DNA from: Chitinophaga sp. 180180018-3
Lineage (GTDB): Bacteria > Bacteroidota > Bacteroidia > Chitinophagales > Chitinophagaceae
Direction of reading: 5' to 3'
DNA: 64,000 bases
Assembly (NCBI RefSeq): GCF_037893185.1
Contig: NZ_CP140772.1
Coordinates: 3,782,001-3,846,000 of the forward strand
Shown: one piece after another, positions 50,868-60,200 of the stretch
Layout: every line of letters begins with the position of its first letter
Position numbering within the stretch: the stretch's first letter is position 1
Notes under the pieces: model-generated
Databases searched by the model: none
What the model was told of the DNA's origin: nothing
The model's input: only the letters and a program-made list of their open reading frames with translations
Made by a program: the position numbers and the translations under genes

Positions 50868-51148
50868 ACACTAAATTTTTAACTGTTTTCTCTTGAAAAT
50901 GAGAAGTTCCAAAGCGTTAATCCAATAAGGCAGCTTAAATGTCTATAACCCGCTCATGGAATTAAGTTCGAGTAGGTTGTTGAGTAGGAAATCAAATGCG
51001 GAAAACACAATTACAAACAAACAGGGCAACTTTTCTTGTAGACGGGGGCGCCTGTGTTGTTGGATAAGCTAGTTTAAACAAAAGAGGCAACGAAGCTAAA
51101 AGGTAAATAAGTGGCTACTGCTAAAGCTGATTTTACCAGCTTAAAACT
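50868..51148. other. gap between two decayed genes
   Basis: 281 bases without a gene I can support. No repeat or terminator stands out. Confidence 0.4.
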
Positions 51149-51407
51149 TTAATCTACCGCCTTCTGATCTTTATCAATTTCAATATGCTGAAGCTCATCA
51201 TGGTAGCAACCCCTTACCCAGCTATTACAATGCCCGGCGTTATCGGTTTGGGCCAATGCGGGAACAAGGGCAGGCATCCTGTCCATCCCTCTTTCGCCTA
51301 ACTCCCAAGGCTATGAGCCTGTCAATGCAGTAATGGCGATAAATAGTAGCGCCTACCGACGAGGAAAGATAAATTAAGGCCAATATGGTAACCAGCTCCC
51401 TTTTCAT
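51149..51407 (-). pseudogene. frameshifted HYC_CC_PP-type small exported protein
   Basis: From the ATG at 51407 the frame reads a signal peptide 'LVTILALIYLSSSVGATI' followed by 'YRHYCIDRLI', which fits the 'HYC' start of the HYC_CC_PP family often found in Bacteroidetes metal clusters. The frame then ends at a TAA after 'CPCSRIGPNR'. A shifted frame continues with 'GCYHDELQHIEIDKDQKAVD' and a stop at 51149, the expected family ending. At least one indel separates the two. Confidence 0.7.
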
Positions 51408-51448
51408 TACCTGTTTAAAAACTGTACCGTAAAATTACTACAATAAAA

Positions 51449-51475
51449 GCCAGGAATTGTTATACAATTCCTGGC
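51449..51475 (-). terminator. terminator downstream of the P1B ATPase gene
   Basis: GCCAGGAATTGT (51449-51460) pairs perfectly with ACAATTCCTGGC (51464-51475) around a 3-base loop; minus-strand downstream has TTTTATTG. It lies 48 bases after the ATPase stop. Confidence 0.85.
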
Positions 51476-51522
51476 GGGATCTATAAAATTTTGTCGCGGT
51501 AAAAGATTGATTATTGGAAAAA

Positions 51523-53517
51523 TTAAAATTTCATCCTTTGTATCCTTACGGCATTCAGAATTGCCAGCAGCGCCACACCCACATCCGCAATTACCGCCTC
51601 CCATAACGTCGCAACTCCACCAGCACCTAAAATCAGTACAAATACCTTAACTGTCATTGCCAAAATAATGTTCTGCCAAACGATACTCCGGGTGATCTTA
51701 CCTATCCTGATTGCTGAGACTATTTTATGTGGCTGGTCGTTTTGAATTACGACGTCTGCTGTTTCAATCGTGGCATCGCTCCCTAACCCGCCCATAGCAA
51801 TTCCGGCATCTGCTAGAGCAACAACAGGAGCGTCATTAACTCCATCCCCAACAAAAGCAATGTGTCGCCCTGCGTCTTTCAGTTTTTGCACTTTTTCAAC
51901 TTTGCCTTCCGGCAACAAATCACCGTAAGCTTCATCTATACCAATTTTCTTTGCTACTTCGTCAACAACAGACTGCTTATCACCAGAGAGCATCACTGTT
52001 TTTATATTAAGATCATGCATATCTTTAACGGCCTGCACAGCATCTTCTTTTATTTCATCAGCAATAGTTATATATCCTGCATACTGATTGTTTATTGCTA
52101 CAACTACAATTGTGTCAACAATGTTTACTATTTCGCGGGGGTAGGATACATTGTATTTCTTCAAGAGTTTTACATTACCTGCAAGCAAGTCCTTTCCATC
52201 CACTTTTCCTAATAGTCCATAGCCGCCAATTTCTTCTACGGCATCTGCTTTGATTCCATTTACCCCTTCACCGGCATATTCTGCTATAGCTTTGGCTATT
52301 GGATGAGTAGAGTTTTTCTCCAACGCAGCTGTAAGCCTTATTAGTTCCTTTTCATCCATGTTGGCCGGAACGACTTGTTGCACTCTAAATACCCCCTTTG
52401 TCAGCGTTCCGGTTTTATCCATTACTACTGCATTAACCTTTGTCATTACATCGAGAAAATTCCCTCCCTTAAATAAAATGCCATTGCGGGAGGCAAGACC
52501 TATACCACCAAAATATCCCAATGGGATTGATACCACTAATGCGCAGGGACAACTGATCACCAGGAAAACCAGTGCTCTGTAAAACCAGGTTTGAAAATTA
52601 TAATCCTCCACAAAAGAGTATGGAACAACACATACAGCAACAGCAAGAAAAAAAACGATTGGTGTGTAGATTTTAGCAAATCTGGAAATGAATAGTTGCG
52701 TTTGTGATTTTCTTGCAGTTGCATCCTGTACCATTTCTAGGATCTTGCTCAATTTGCTATCCTTGAACAAAGCCTTCACTCTAATTTCAGCAACGGTATT
52801 CAGATTAATCATGCCTGCTAATATCGTTTCACCTTTATATTTTGTATCTGGTTTACTTTCTCCGGTTAAAGCTGCGGTATTGAATGACGCATTCTCTGAA
52901 ATCAATTCGCCGTCCAATGCCACTTTTTCACCCGGTTTCACCTGAATGGTTTCGTCTAATTCAATGACCGAAGGGTCAGCAACAAGTGGCGAACCGTTTC
53001 TTATTACAGTTACTTCGTCGGGTCTCACATCGAGCAAGGCTTTGATGCTTCTCTTTGCATTATTGACAGCTACATCCTGGAACCATTCACCAATCTGGTA
53101 AAAAACCATGACAGCCACACCTTCTTCATATTCTCCAATAACGAAAGCCCCGATTGTTGCGACGCTCATCAAAACAAATTCATTGAAAACGTCGCCCCGC
53201 TTTGACTTTCTGAATGCGAGGTCTAACACTTTGCGCCCCGCCAATAAATAAGCAACCAGATTGATTATCAAAGAAGGGATTTTGGGCAGCTCAATTTTGA
53301 ATCCATATTCTAAAACAAGTAGTACAATTAATATGAACAGTGCTAACAATAAATCCCAATGCGTTTTCCATCCTGCTTCATCTTTATCCTCTCTTCCGTG
53401 GTCATGCCCATCACTCCCTGAATGCTGCGTAGCGCCTTTGGTATCATTCAACTTTTCATCGAGATTGCAACAGGTATCCCGTTCTATAATTTTTGTTTCA
53501 TCATGTTTATGTGCCAT
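51523..53517 (-). CDS. P1B-type heavy-metal transporting ATPase (Zn/Cd/Pb type)
   Basis: 664 residues. The N terminus is His/Cys/Asp-rich ('KHDETKIIERDTCCNLDEKL', 'SGSDGHDHGRED') and replaces the usual HMA domain. Core motifs: A-domain 'AALTGESKP' near residue 217, membrane 'SCPCAL' near 324 (CPC metal site), P-domain 'DKTGTLTKG' near 368 and 'GDGVNDAPV' near 560. It pumps soft divalent cations out of the cytoplasm. It leads a cluster with the NicO-like, CDF and MgtC genes, all leftward; the next is 10 bases away. Confidence 0.93.
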   Translation of the reverse strand: MAHKHDETKIIERDTCCNLDEKLNDTKGATQHSGSDGHDHGREDKDEAGWKTHWDLLLALFILIVLLVLEYGFKIELPKIPSLIINLVAYLLAGRKVLDLAFRKSKRGDVFNEFVLMSVATIGAFVIGEYEEGVAVMVFYQIGEWFQDVAVNNAKRSIKALLDVRPDEVTVIRNGSPLVADPSVIELDETIQVKPGEKVALDGELISENASFNTAALTGESKPDTKYKGETILAGMINLNTVAEIRVKALFKDSKLSKILEMVQDATARKSQTQLFISRFAKIYTPIVFFLAVAVCVVPYSFVEDYNFQTWFYRALVFLVISCPCALVVSIPLGYFGGIGLASRNGILFKGGNFLDVMTKVNAVVMDKTGTLTKGVFRVQQVVPANMDEKELIRLTAALEKNSTHPIAKAIAEYAGEGVNGIKADAVEEIGGYGLLGKVDGKDLLAGNVKLLKKYNVSYPREIVNIVDTIVVVAINNQYAGYITIADEIKEDAVQAVKDMHDLNIKTVMLSGDKQSVVDEVAKKIGIDEAYGDLLPEGKVEKVQKLKDAGRHIAFVGDGVNDAPVVALADAGIAMGGLGSDATIETADVVIQNDQPHKIVSAIRIGKITRSIVWQNIILAMTVKVFVLILGAGGVATLWEAVIADVGVALLAILNAVRIQRMKF

Positions 53518-53527
53518 AAGACCTTAT

Positions 53528-54145
53528 TTAGTGTAAGAAGAATGTAACAATGCCAACTATAATTAATACCATGCCGGTAATTCGTTTTTCGTTGTGCTCA
53601 ATAAATTGTGACTTCATCATTTGAACTCCTTTAAATGCTAGCAATACAAGAGTGATAATTCCGGTGACACTGATTGCTGCGTATACCAGGGCCAGCATTA
53701 AAATATTGTTCCATCCATAGGCGCCTGACGCAAGAAAAAGACTTTCCACTTCCAGACAAGGAGATAAAAACATAGTAGTTGCAAAAATCAATATCCATTT
53801 GGTTTTTGATCTTTTATATTGCTGCACGTCTTTATTTGCGGTATGGTGATGATGGGGCAGATTAACAGTAAAATATATCAATCCGAATATTATCAACAAT
53901 ACCGGGGCAAATACATGTACATATCCTTCATATTGATGCGCCAATTTTGCCCCTACTATTCCCAGTGCAATGCCAAGAAAAACAGTGCCAAGCACATGCG
54001 CAGATGCAGTGATCGAAGCCACCAGCATCAATTCATACTTTTCCCATTTCTCCGACCTTGCAATTGCTACCAACGGCAACCAATGGTTAGGAATGAGTGC
54101 ATGAGTAATGCCTAAAAATATTGTGCCAGTTATGATGCTGTACAT
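53528..54145 (-). CDS. NicO/RcnA-like membrane protein
   Basis: 205 residues with about six membrane helices. A His-rich loop 'NLPHHHHTANKD' near residue 95 and 'GITHALIPNHWLPLV' near the N terminus (His motifs in helices) recall nickel/cobalt transporters of the NicO family, with 'LSPCLEVESLFLASG' in the second half. Substrate unknown. It lies 14 bases after the CDF gene and 10 before the ATPase gene, so it is part of the same operon. Confidence 0.75.
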   Translation of the reverse strand: MYSIITGTIFLGITHALIPNHWLPLVAIARSEKWEKYELMLVASITASAHVLGTVFLGIALGIVGAKLAHQYEGYVHVFAPVLLIIFGLIYFTVNLPHHHHTANKDVQQYKRSKTKWILIFATTMFLSPCLEVESLFLASGAYGWNNILMLALVYAAISVTGIITLVLLAFKGVQMMKSQFIEHNEKRITGMVLIIVGIVTFFLH

Positions 54146-54159
54146 ATCTTTGCCAGGGG

Positions 54160-55059
54160 TTAAACGATATTCTGTTTATACTTGTCATCTTGTAGGTGAA
54201 CTTCGATTGTTGAATGGCCAATTTTAAATTCCGATTCAAGACTTTCTTTAATATTCTGAACAAACTCACTTATCTGTGAAAGTTGAATTTCACCTTGCAT
54301 GATTACATGAACGCTTAATGCGGTAACGCCGGATGTAATAGTCCAGATATGTAGGTCATGTAAAGATACCACGCCTTGCCGTTCACTAATACATTTTTCT
54401 ACAGCACCATAGTCAATGTGGGCTGGAACAGCTTCAAGAAGGATATCCACAGATTCTTTAAGCAGGCGGAAAGTACGGGGCAGAATGAATAGTCCGATCA
54501 AGGCGCTTATAATAGGATCTATATATAACCATCCAGTAGCAAGAATAACTATACCTGCTATGATAACTCCTATTGAACTGAGCATGTCGCTTACCACTTC
54601 CAGAAAGGCCCCTTTAATATTAATGCTTTCTTTGGAACCGGCACTTAATATCTTCATCCCTATAAGGTTGATTATTAATCCACAGAAGGCCACAATAAGC
54701 ATAGATATACCGGCCACAGAAGGCGGGTTCTGAAACCGTTGCCATGCTTCATATAGAATAAATCCTGAAATAAATAACAGCACGATGGCATTGGTAAGAG
54801 CCGAAAGAATTTCAACCCGATAGTAGCCGTAAGTTTTACGGTTGTTACGAGGCTTCGATGTCATCCAGATAGCAAACAAGGCCAGAGCCTGTCCGCCTAC
54901 GTCAGTAAGCATGTGAGCTGCATCAGAAAGCAAAGCGAGGCTATTAGAAATAAATCCTACTACCACTTCTATTACCAAATAAGTGGCCGTGATGGCCAAT
55001 ACAATTTTGAGGGACTTATTGTGCTTTGCTCCTGCTGATGTTGAGTTTAATAATGACAT
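54160..55059 (-). CDS. cation diffusion facilitator (CzcD/ZitB-like)
   Basis: 299 residues with six membrane helices. The HxxxD metal site is seen in 'LLSDAAHMLTDVGGQALALF' (helix II) and the D-containing 'FLEVVSDMLSSIGVIIAGI' (helix V). The cytoplasmic C-terminal domain ('LHIWTITSGVTALSVHVIMQ', 'FKIGHSTIEVHLQDDK') is the CDF dimer domain. CDF proteins exchange Zn(II), Co(II) or Cd(II) for protons across the inner membrane. It lies 30 bases after the MgtC gene. Confidence 0.93.
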   Translation of the reverse strand: MSLLNSTSAGAKHNKSLKIVLAITATYLVIEVVVGFISNSLALLSDAAHMLTDVGGQALALFAIWMTSKPRNNRKTYGYYRVEILSALTNAIVLLFISGFILYEAWQRFQNPPSVAGISMLIVAFCGLIINLIGMKILSAGSKESINIKGAFLEVVSDMLSSIGVIIAGIVILATGWLYIDPIISALIGLFILPRTFRLLKESVDILLEAVPAHIDYGAVEKCISERQGVVSLHDLHIWTITSGVTALSVHVIMQGEIQLSQISEFVQNIKESLESEFKIGHSTIEVHLQDDKYKQNIV

Positions 55060-55088
55060 AAACTTATCGATGTATTCTTAATAAAAAC

Positions 55089-55556
55089 TTAATCCGTGTT
55101 GCCATTTCCGTTATGCTTGCTTGTTATTTTATTTTTCCATTTTATATACCAATGCTGATGATGTAATGAGAGCAGGAAATATAGAGCAATCGCCCCGACT
55201 ATACCTATAATAAACATATTGAGACCTACTGCTACACCAACAGCGGCAGTACACCAAACAGTGGCTGCTGTTGTGAGACCATGCGATGTTCCGGCACTGT
55301 TGTTTCGATAAATAATACCAGCTCCGAGAAATCCCACACCTGTGACAATATTCGCTATCACCCGTGAAGCAGCGGCTACGTCACTTATAAGATGTGCTGC
55401 TACTGCGGTAAATAAAGTGGCACCAATACACACAGCAGCATAGGTTCTTAATCCCGCGTCCCGGCTGTGTTTCTCTCTGTCAAAGCCAATAAATGCTCCT
55501 AACAGGAAAGAAACAAGAAGCTTCACAACTATTATCAACTCAAATTTAACATCCAT
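55089..55556 (-). CDS. MgtC/SapB family membrane protein
   Basis: 155 residues with four membrane helices. MgtC marks: 'VSFLLGAFIGFDREKHSRDA', 'GLRTYAAVCIGATLFTAVA', 'NIVTGVGFLGAGIIYRNN' and 'GLTTAATVWCTAAVGVAVGL'. MgtC proteins are linked to growth at low Mg(II) and to regulation of P-type ATPases in other bacteria; here it is with metal-efflux genes. First gene of the leftward cluster. Confidence 0.93.
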   Translation of the reverse strand: MDVKFELIIVVKLLVSFLLGAFIGFDREKHSRDAGLRTYAAVCIGATLFTAVAAHLISDVAAASRVIANIVTGVGFLGAGIIYRNNSAGTSHGLTTAATVWCTAAVGVAVGLNMFIIGIVGAIALYFLLSLHHQHWYIKWKNKITSKHNGNGNTD

Positions 55557-55932
55557 TCTCTTTTATTTACATAATGTAATACGTAGTTGAAGGATTTACT
55601 ACAGGTAGCTTTTTATCTCCAATCATCTGCCTCAAATTAATTTCCAATCTATATGTCTTTCTATGTCTCTCGAATAAATAAAATTCATTTTCCCATAGTT
55701 CAATTCGATTAACACGTCTTCTAAAAAAACAACTATCTATAAAATATTCCCAACATAATTTTTCAGTTTTATCTTCAGTTCCATTACTCCGCCTTCAGGA
55801 TTTATTCCGATCAGAAATAATATCTTTTGCCTATAGAAAAGGTTTTATTGATTCACTTGGCGGGTTCGGAAACCCTGCTCCCGAAACGGGGCTATTCTCA
55901 GATAGCATAGCAGGGGTCCGACCCATATTCAT
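55557..55932. other. intergenic region with a long imperfect hairpin
   Basis: 376 bases without a supported gene. At 55861-55925, CGGGTTCGGAAACCCTGCT is mirrored by AGCAGGGGTCCGACCC, an imperfect inverted repeat close after the CzcB stop, likely part of its 3' end. The promoter of the MgtC cluster lies nearer 55560-55650. Confidence 0.5.
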
Positions 55933-57180
55933 CTATTCTTCTTCACTGTTCTTCAATTTTGACAAAAGATCATAAGTCCCTTTTGTCACTATTTTTGCTG
56001 TAGCTCTGTCAATATTGTTTGGTAACTGTACCTCAATATATCCTTCTTCACTGATGCCGGTAGAAACCTCAACGATTTCAAAGAGATAAGATTCGCCCAT
56101 TTCCTCCTTCATAACATTTTTCTCATTTGCATCGTGCGGATGTTCCTTTTGTGAATGCCCTTCTTTAAGAATGAATACATATTTCTTCCCTTCAAAGTCT
56201 ACTACTGCCGCAGCAGGCAAGGCATCCACTTCAACGGTATTTGTTTCTATGACAGCGCTGAAATAAGTACCGGGAATAAAGTTGACACCCATTCCATCGA
56301 CTGTAACAGAATGCACCCTGATTGTCTTATCAGGATTAATTTCTTTGCCAATCAGGGATATTGTAGCTATCCTTTCTGTATTGTCATTTGCCAGTTTAAA
56401 GCGCACTTTTTGGTTTACTTTTATTTTAGGAATATCTTTTTCAAATACATTCAGCTCTACATGAAGATTGGCGCCATTTACAATTTCAAACATTACATCA
56501 TTTGAATTAACAAATTTACCAACATTCACATTTACTTTGGTTACATAACCATCCACTGGAGAATAAACATTGATGCTGCCTGATATATTGTCGGCTGTAA
56601 GCCGCTCAGGGTTTACTTTCAATATTAACAACTTTTGCTTTATTCCACTCAACTTAGCCTGTAAACTATAAAATTGAGATTTTGCCTGCTGCAAAGTTTT
56701 CTTGGCATTTACATTTTCCCTGGCAAGTTCCTGTTGCCTGTCATACTCCGCAGATGCAAAATCCAATTGGCTTTTGGTATCCAGGTAATCCTGTTGTAGC
56801 TGTACGTAGTCTTGATTTTGCATAACGGCTATTACTTGTCCTTTCTTAACAGCACTGCCTTGCAAAAGTGGTGTTGATTGTATTATACCTCCCATTTGTG
56901 CAGTTATACTTACCAGATTCTGGGGCGGAACCTCCAGGTATCCGTTAACTTTTAGTGTGCCGCTTAATGAACGTTTTTCTAATGTTCGGGTCTCAATACC
57001 GACCATTTTATATTGTTCTTCTGTAAATTTGATCTCTGTTTCACTTTTTCCTTCTGTAGAATCACCTTTCGCTTCCGTTGCTTCTTTCTGTGGCTCCTGC
57101 TTTTTGTTCCCACCACAAGATCCCATGACCATTGCGCTGAATATCAAGCCAGTCAAAATAATATGTTTATACTGGTTCAT
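55933..57180 (-). CDS. czcB: RND efflux periplasmic adaptor (CzcB/CusB-like)
   Basis: 415 residues. A lipobox ('MVMGSCGG') gives a lipidated Cys near residue 23. The barrel-sandwich/biotinyl-lipoyl half ('VNGYLEVPPQNLVSITAQMG', 'GSAVKKGQVIAVMQNQDYVQ'), the helical hairpin (150-190), second lipoyl half ('NVYSPVDGYVTKVNVNVGKF') and beta-barrel ('LHVELNVFEKDIPKIKVNQK') are visible. A His-rich 'SQKEHPHDANEK' loop near residue 345 suggests metal contact. It links the CzcA-type pump to the outer-membrane part and starts 26 bases after it. Confidence 0.92.
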   Translation of the reverse strand: MNQYKHIILTGLIFSAMVMGSCGGNKKQEPQKEATEAKGDSTEGKSETEIKFTEEQYKMVGIETRTLEKRSLSGTLKVNGYLEVPPQNLVSITAQMGGIIQSTPLLQGSAVKKGQVIAVMQNQDYVQLQQDYLDTKSQLDFASAEYDRQQELARENVNAKKTLQQAKSQFYSLQAKLSGIKQKLLILKVNPERLTADNISGSINVYSPVDGYVTKVNVNVGKFVNSNDVMFEIVNGANLHVELNVFEKDIPKIKVNQKVRFKLANDNTERIATISLIGKEINPDKTIRVHSVTVDGMGVNFIPGTYFSAVIETNTVEVDALPAAAVVDFEGKKYVFILKEGHSQKEHPHDANEKNVMKEEMGESYLFEIVEVSTGISEEGYIEVQLPNNIDRATAKIVTKGTYDLLSKLKNSEEE

Positions 57181-57206
57181 ATAAATTTTATTACAGTTAA
57201 ATTGAA

Positions 57207-60200
57207 TTATTTTCCGATCAGGTATTGAATTGTTACTATAGATTGATTGTATAAGTTGATTGCTTGCAGGTAGTTGGTTTGAATATCTGTATATGTCTTC
57301 GTAGCCTGTAAAAATTCAACATAACCAATCTCACCATTAATTAATGCAGTCTGTGCCTGCTTTAATATCAAATCAGCATTCGGTTTAGCACTTTTCTCAT
57401 AGTAATCAATACTTGTTTTATTCTTCATATACTCCTGTACAGCCTGTTCATATTGTCCTTTAAGGTTCAGGCTATATAAATCATAATTGCTTTCAACAAT
57501 CTTTTTCTCTGTTTGCGCCGCCTTGATACGATAGGAGTATGCTTTGTAAAATATTGGGACCAGTATACCAGCCTGGAAACCATTGAAACGAAATCCGCTG
57601 CCGTAATATTTTTCTAATCCATTGATAGTTTGCGTGCCAATAATAGACTGATTAAAATAGCCGACTGTAAAATCAGGTTTTGCTTTAGCCTTCTCCAGAC
57701 CAATACTTCGGTCTGCAATTTCTATTTGTTGACGCAGATAGGCTGCAAGAGGGTTCCTCAGGGAATCCTTATATAATGTTTCCGGGCTAAATGTTATCAT
57801 TGACAATGAGTCAATGTCAATCGAAACTGGTTCAGTTGCATTCAAGAGTGTTTGTAATTGACGCTGATATATCTTAATATCTGCGTCGTTTTTGCGCAGC
57901 GTGTTTCTGACCTCTATTAGCTGTGTTTCGGCAGTCTTTTGTTCTAGCAGATTAGTTTCACCACTTTTATAACGGGCTGCTGCTGCTTTCAAAAAATTAC
58001 CATAAATGGTATCCTGACTTAGCAGTAAGTGTTTCAACTCCACAAAGAATGCCAGTTGATACCAGGTAGTCTTGACCTGGTAAATAAGTTCACTCTGATT
58101 TGCCCGTACATTTAGTTCACTCCCCTTTATTTGGGCATCACTCAGTAATTTTCCATTTCTGAATAAGGATGGATTCGGTATGGCTTGGGTAATACTGCCA
58201 TAATTATCCCATTTAATGCTATTGGCCTGACCATATTGCAGCTGTACAGCAGTTTTACCGAAATCGACAACCGTCTTTCTTAATTGTCGTTGTTGCTCTA
58301 CTTGCAGGTTAGCCGAACGAATACCCGGATTGTTTTGTAATGCAATCTTAGCAGCCTCTTCCACACTCAATTTTTTATTTTGAGATTGCTGGGCTTTCCC
58401 CAGGAAAGGAGAGCCAAGCAGTAATAACAGGATAACTGTTGCTGGTGGTATTTTCCCTTTTTTCAATTTTATCTTTTCAAAATATGTGTACAATACTGGC
58501 AATACTACCAGCGTGAGAATGGTGGCTGTAATAAGTCCTCCTATAACTACTGTGGCAAGCGGTTTCTGAACTTCGGCTCCACTGCCATTCGATAAAGCCA
58601 TTGGCAAAAAGCCCAATGAAGCCACTGTTGCAGTCATTAAAACAGGGCGCAACCTGACATTAGTACCACGCAAAACGATCTCATACAGGTTATGAAGTCC
58701 GCCCTGCTTCAGCCTGTTAAATTCACTGATAAGCACAATGCCATTCAACACAGCTACACCAAACAATGCGATAAAACCAACACCTGCGGATATACTGAAA
58801 GGCATCCCTCTTAATAATAAGGCGAATACACCTCCAATGGCAGACATGGGAATAGCTGTGAAGATGAGAATTGATTGTTTCAGCGAACCGAATGTAAAGA
58901 AAAGGAGCAGCAGAATTAACACCAATGCCAATGGCACAGCAATCGACAGTCTTCCCTTTGCCTCTTCCAGGTTTTTAAATTGTCCACCATAAGTTATATA
59001 GTAACCAGGAGGCATTTTTACTTGTTGTTCTATCTTCTGTTCGATGTCGCGTACAACACTTTCAATATCCCGGCCACGTACGTTGAATCCAACAATAATC
59101 CTCCGCTTGGTATCTTCTCGTTGTACCTGGTTCGGACCAACCTCAAATTCAATATTTGCCAATTGAGATAGCGGTACCTGGTTTCCACTTGGAGTAGTTA
59201 TATAGATGTTTCTCACATCATCAATATTCTGGCGGTTTTCTTCTGACAACCGTACCACTAAATCATACCTTTTTTCACCTTCATATACCAAACCTGCTGA
59301 TTGGCCGGCGAAGGCGGCACTAATGGCCTGGTTGATAGTTTCAACACTCAAACCATACTGGGCCACTCTGGCTCTATTGATGTTTATGACAATCTGCGGC
59401 AATCCGCTTACCTTTTCCAGGTAAAGGTCTTTTGCTCCGGGAACGGTGGTTACTATTTTGCCAATTTTTTCTGAGAGCGCTGTTAGCTGGGTAAGATCTT
59501 CACCAAAAATTTTGATGCCTACATCCTGTCGCACCCCTGCAATTAGTTCATTCATCCTCAGTTGAACCGGCTGCGAAAAACCAAACGAGATACCGGGCAT
59601 TGCTGCTTCCAGCTTTTCTGCCATTTTATTGGCAAGATCTTCTCTATTGTTTGCGCTAACCCATTCTTTTTTATCTTTTAATAAGATCGTAAGATCGCAT
59701 GCTTCCATTGGCATGGGATCAGTAGGTATTTCCGCTGCTCCTATTTTACCAATTACTTCCTTTACTTCTGGAAACTCTTTCATTAGTAATTTGGACGCTT
59801 GGTCCACTTTATCTATGGTCTGCGATAAGGAACTACCGGTCAATAACCTTGTTTCAACTGCAAAATCCCCTTCTTCAAGAGTAGGAATAAATTCACCGCC
59901 CATCCTAAGGAATACCACAATACTTATAACAAGTAACAGTATTGCGCTAACAACTACAAGCAAACGCTTTTTTAATGCTGCATTGATTATAGGAGTATAG
60001 ATCCGATGAAAAAAATTCATCATCCTATCCGAAAAGGTTTCTTTGGTAGTAATTTTCTTACTAAGTAAAACTGCAGACATCATGGGAACATAAGTAAGCG
60101 AAAGTATGAAAGCTCCCAAAATCGCAAAGGAAACGGTTTGCGCCATCGGGCGAAACATTTTCCCCTCAATTCCTACCAAAGCTAAAATAGGTAGATATAC

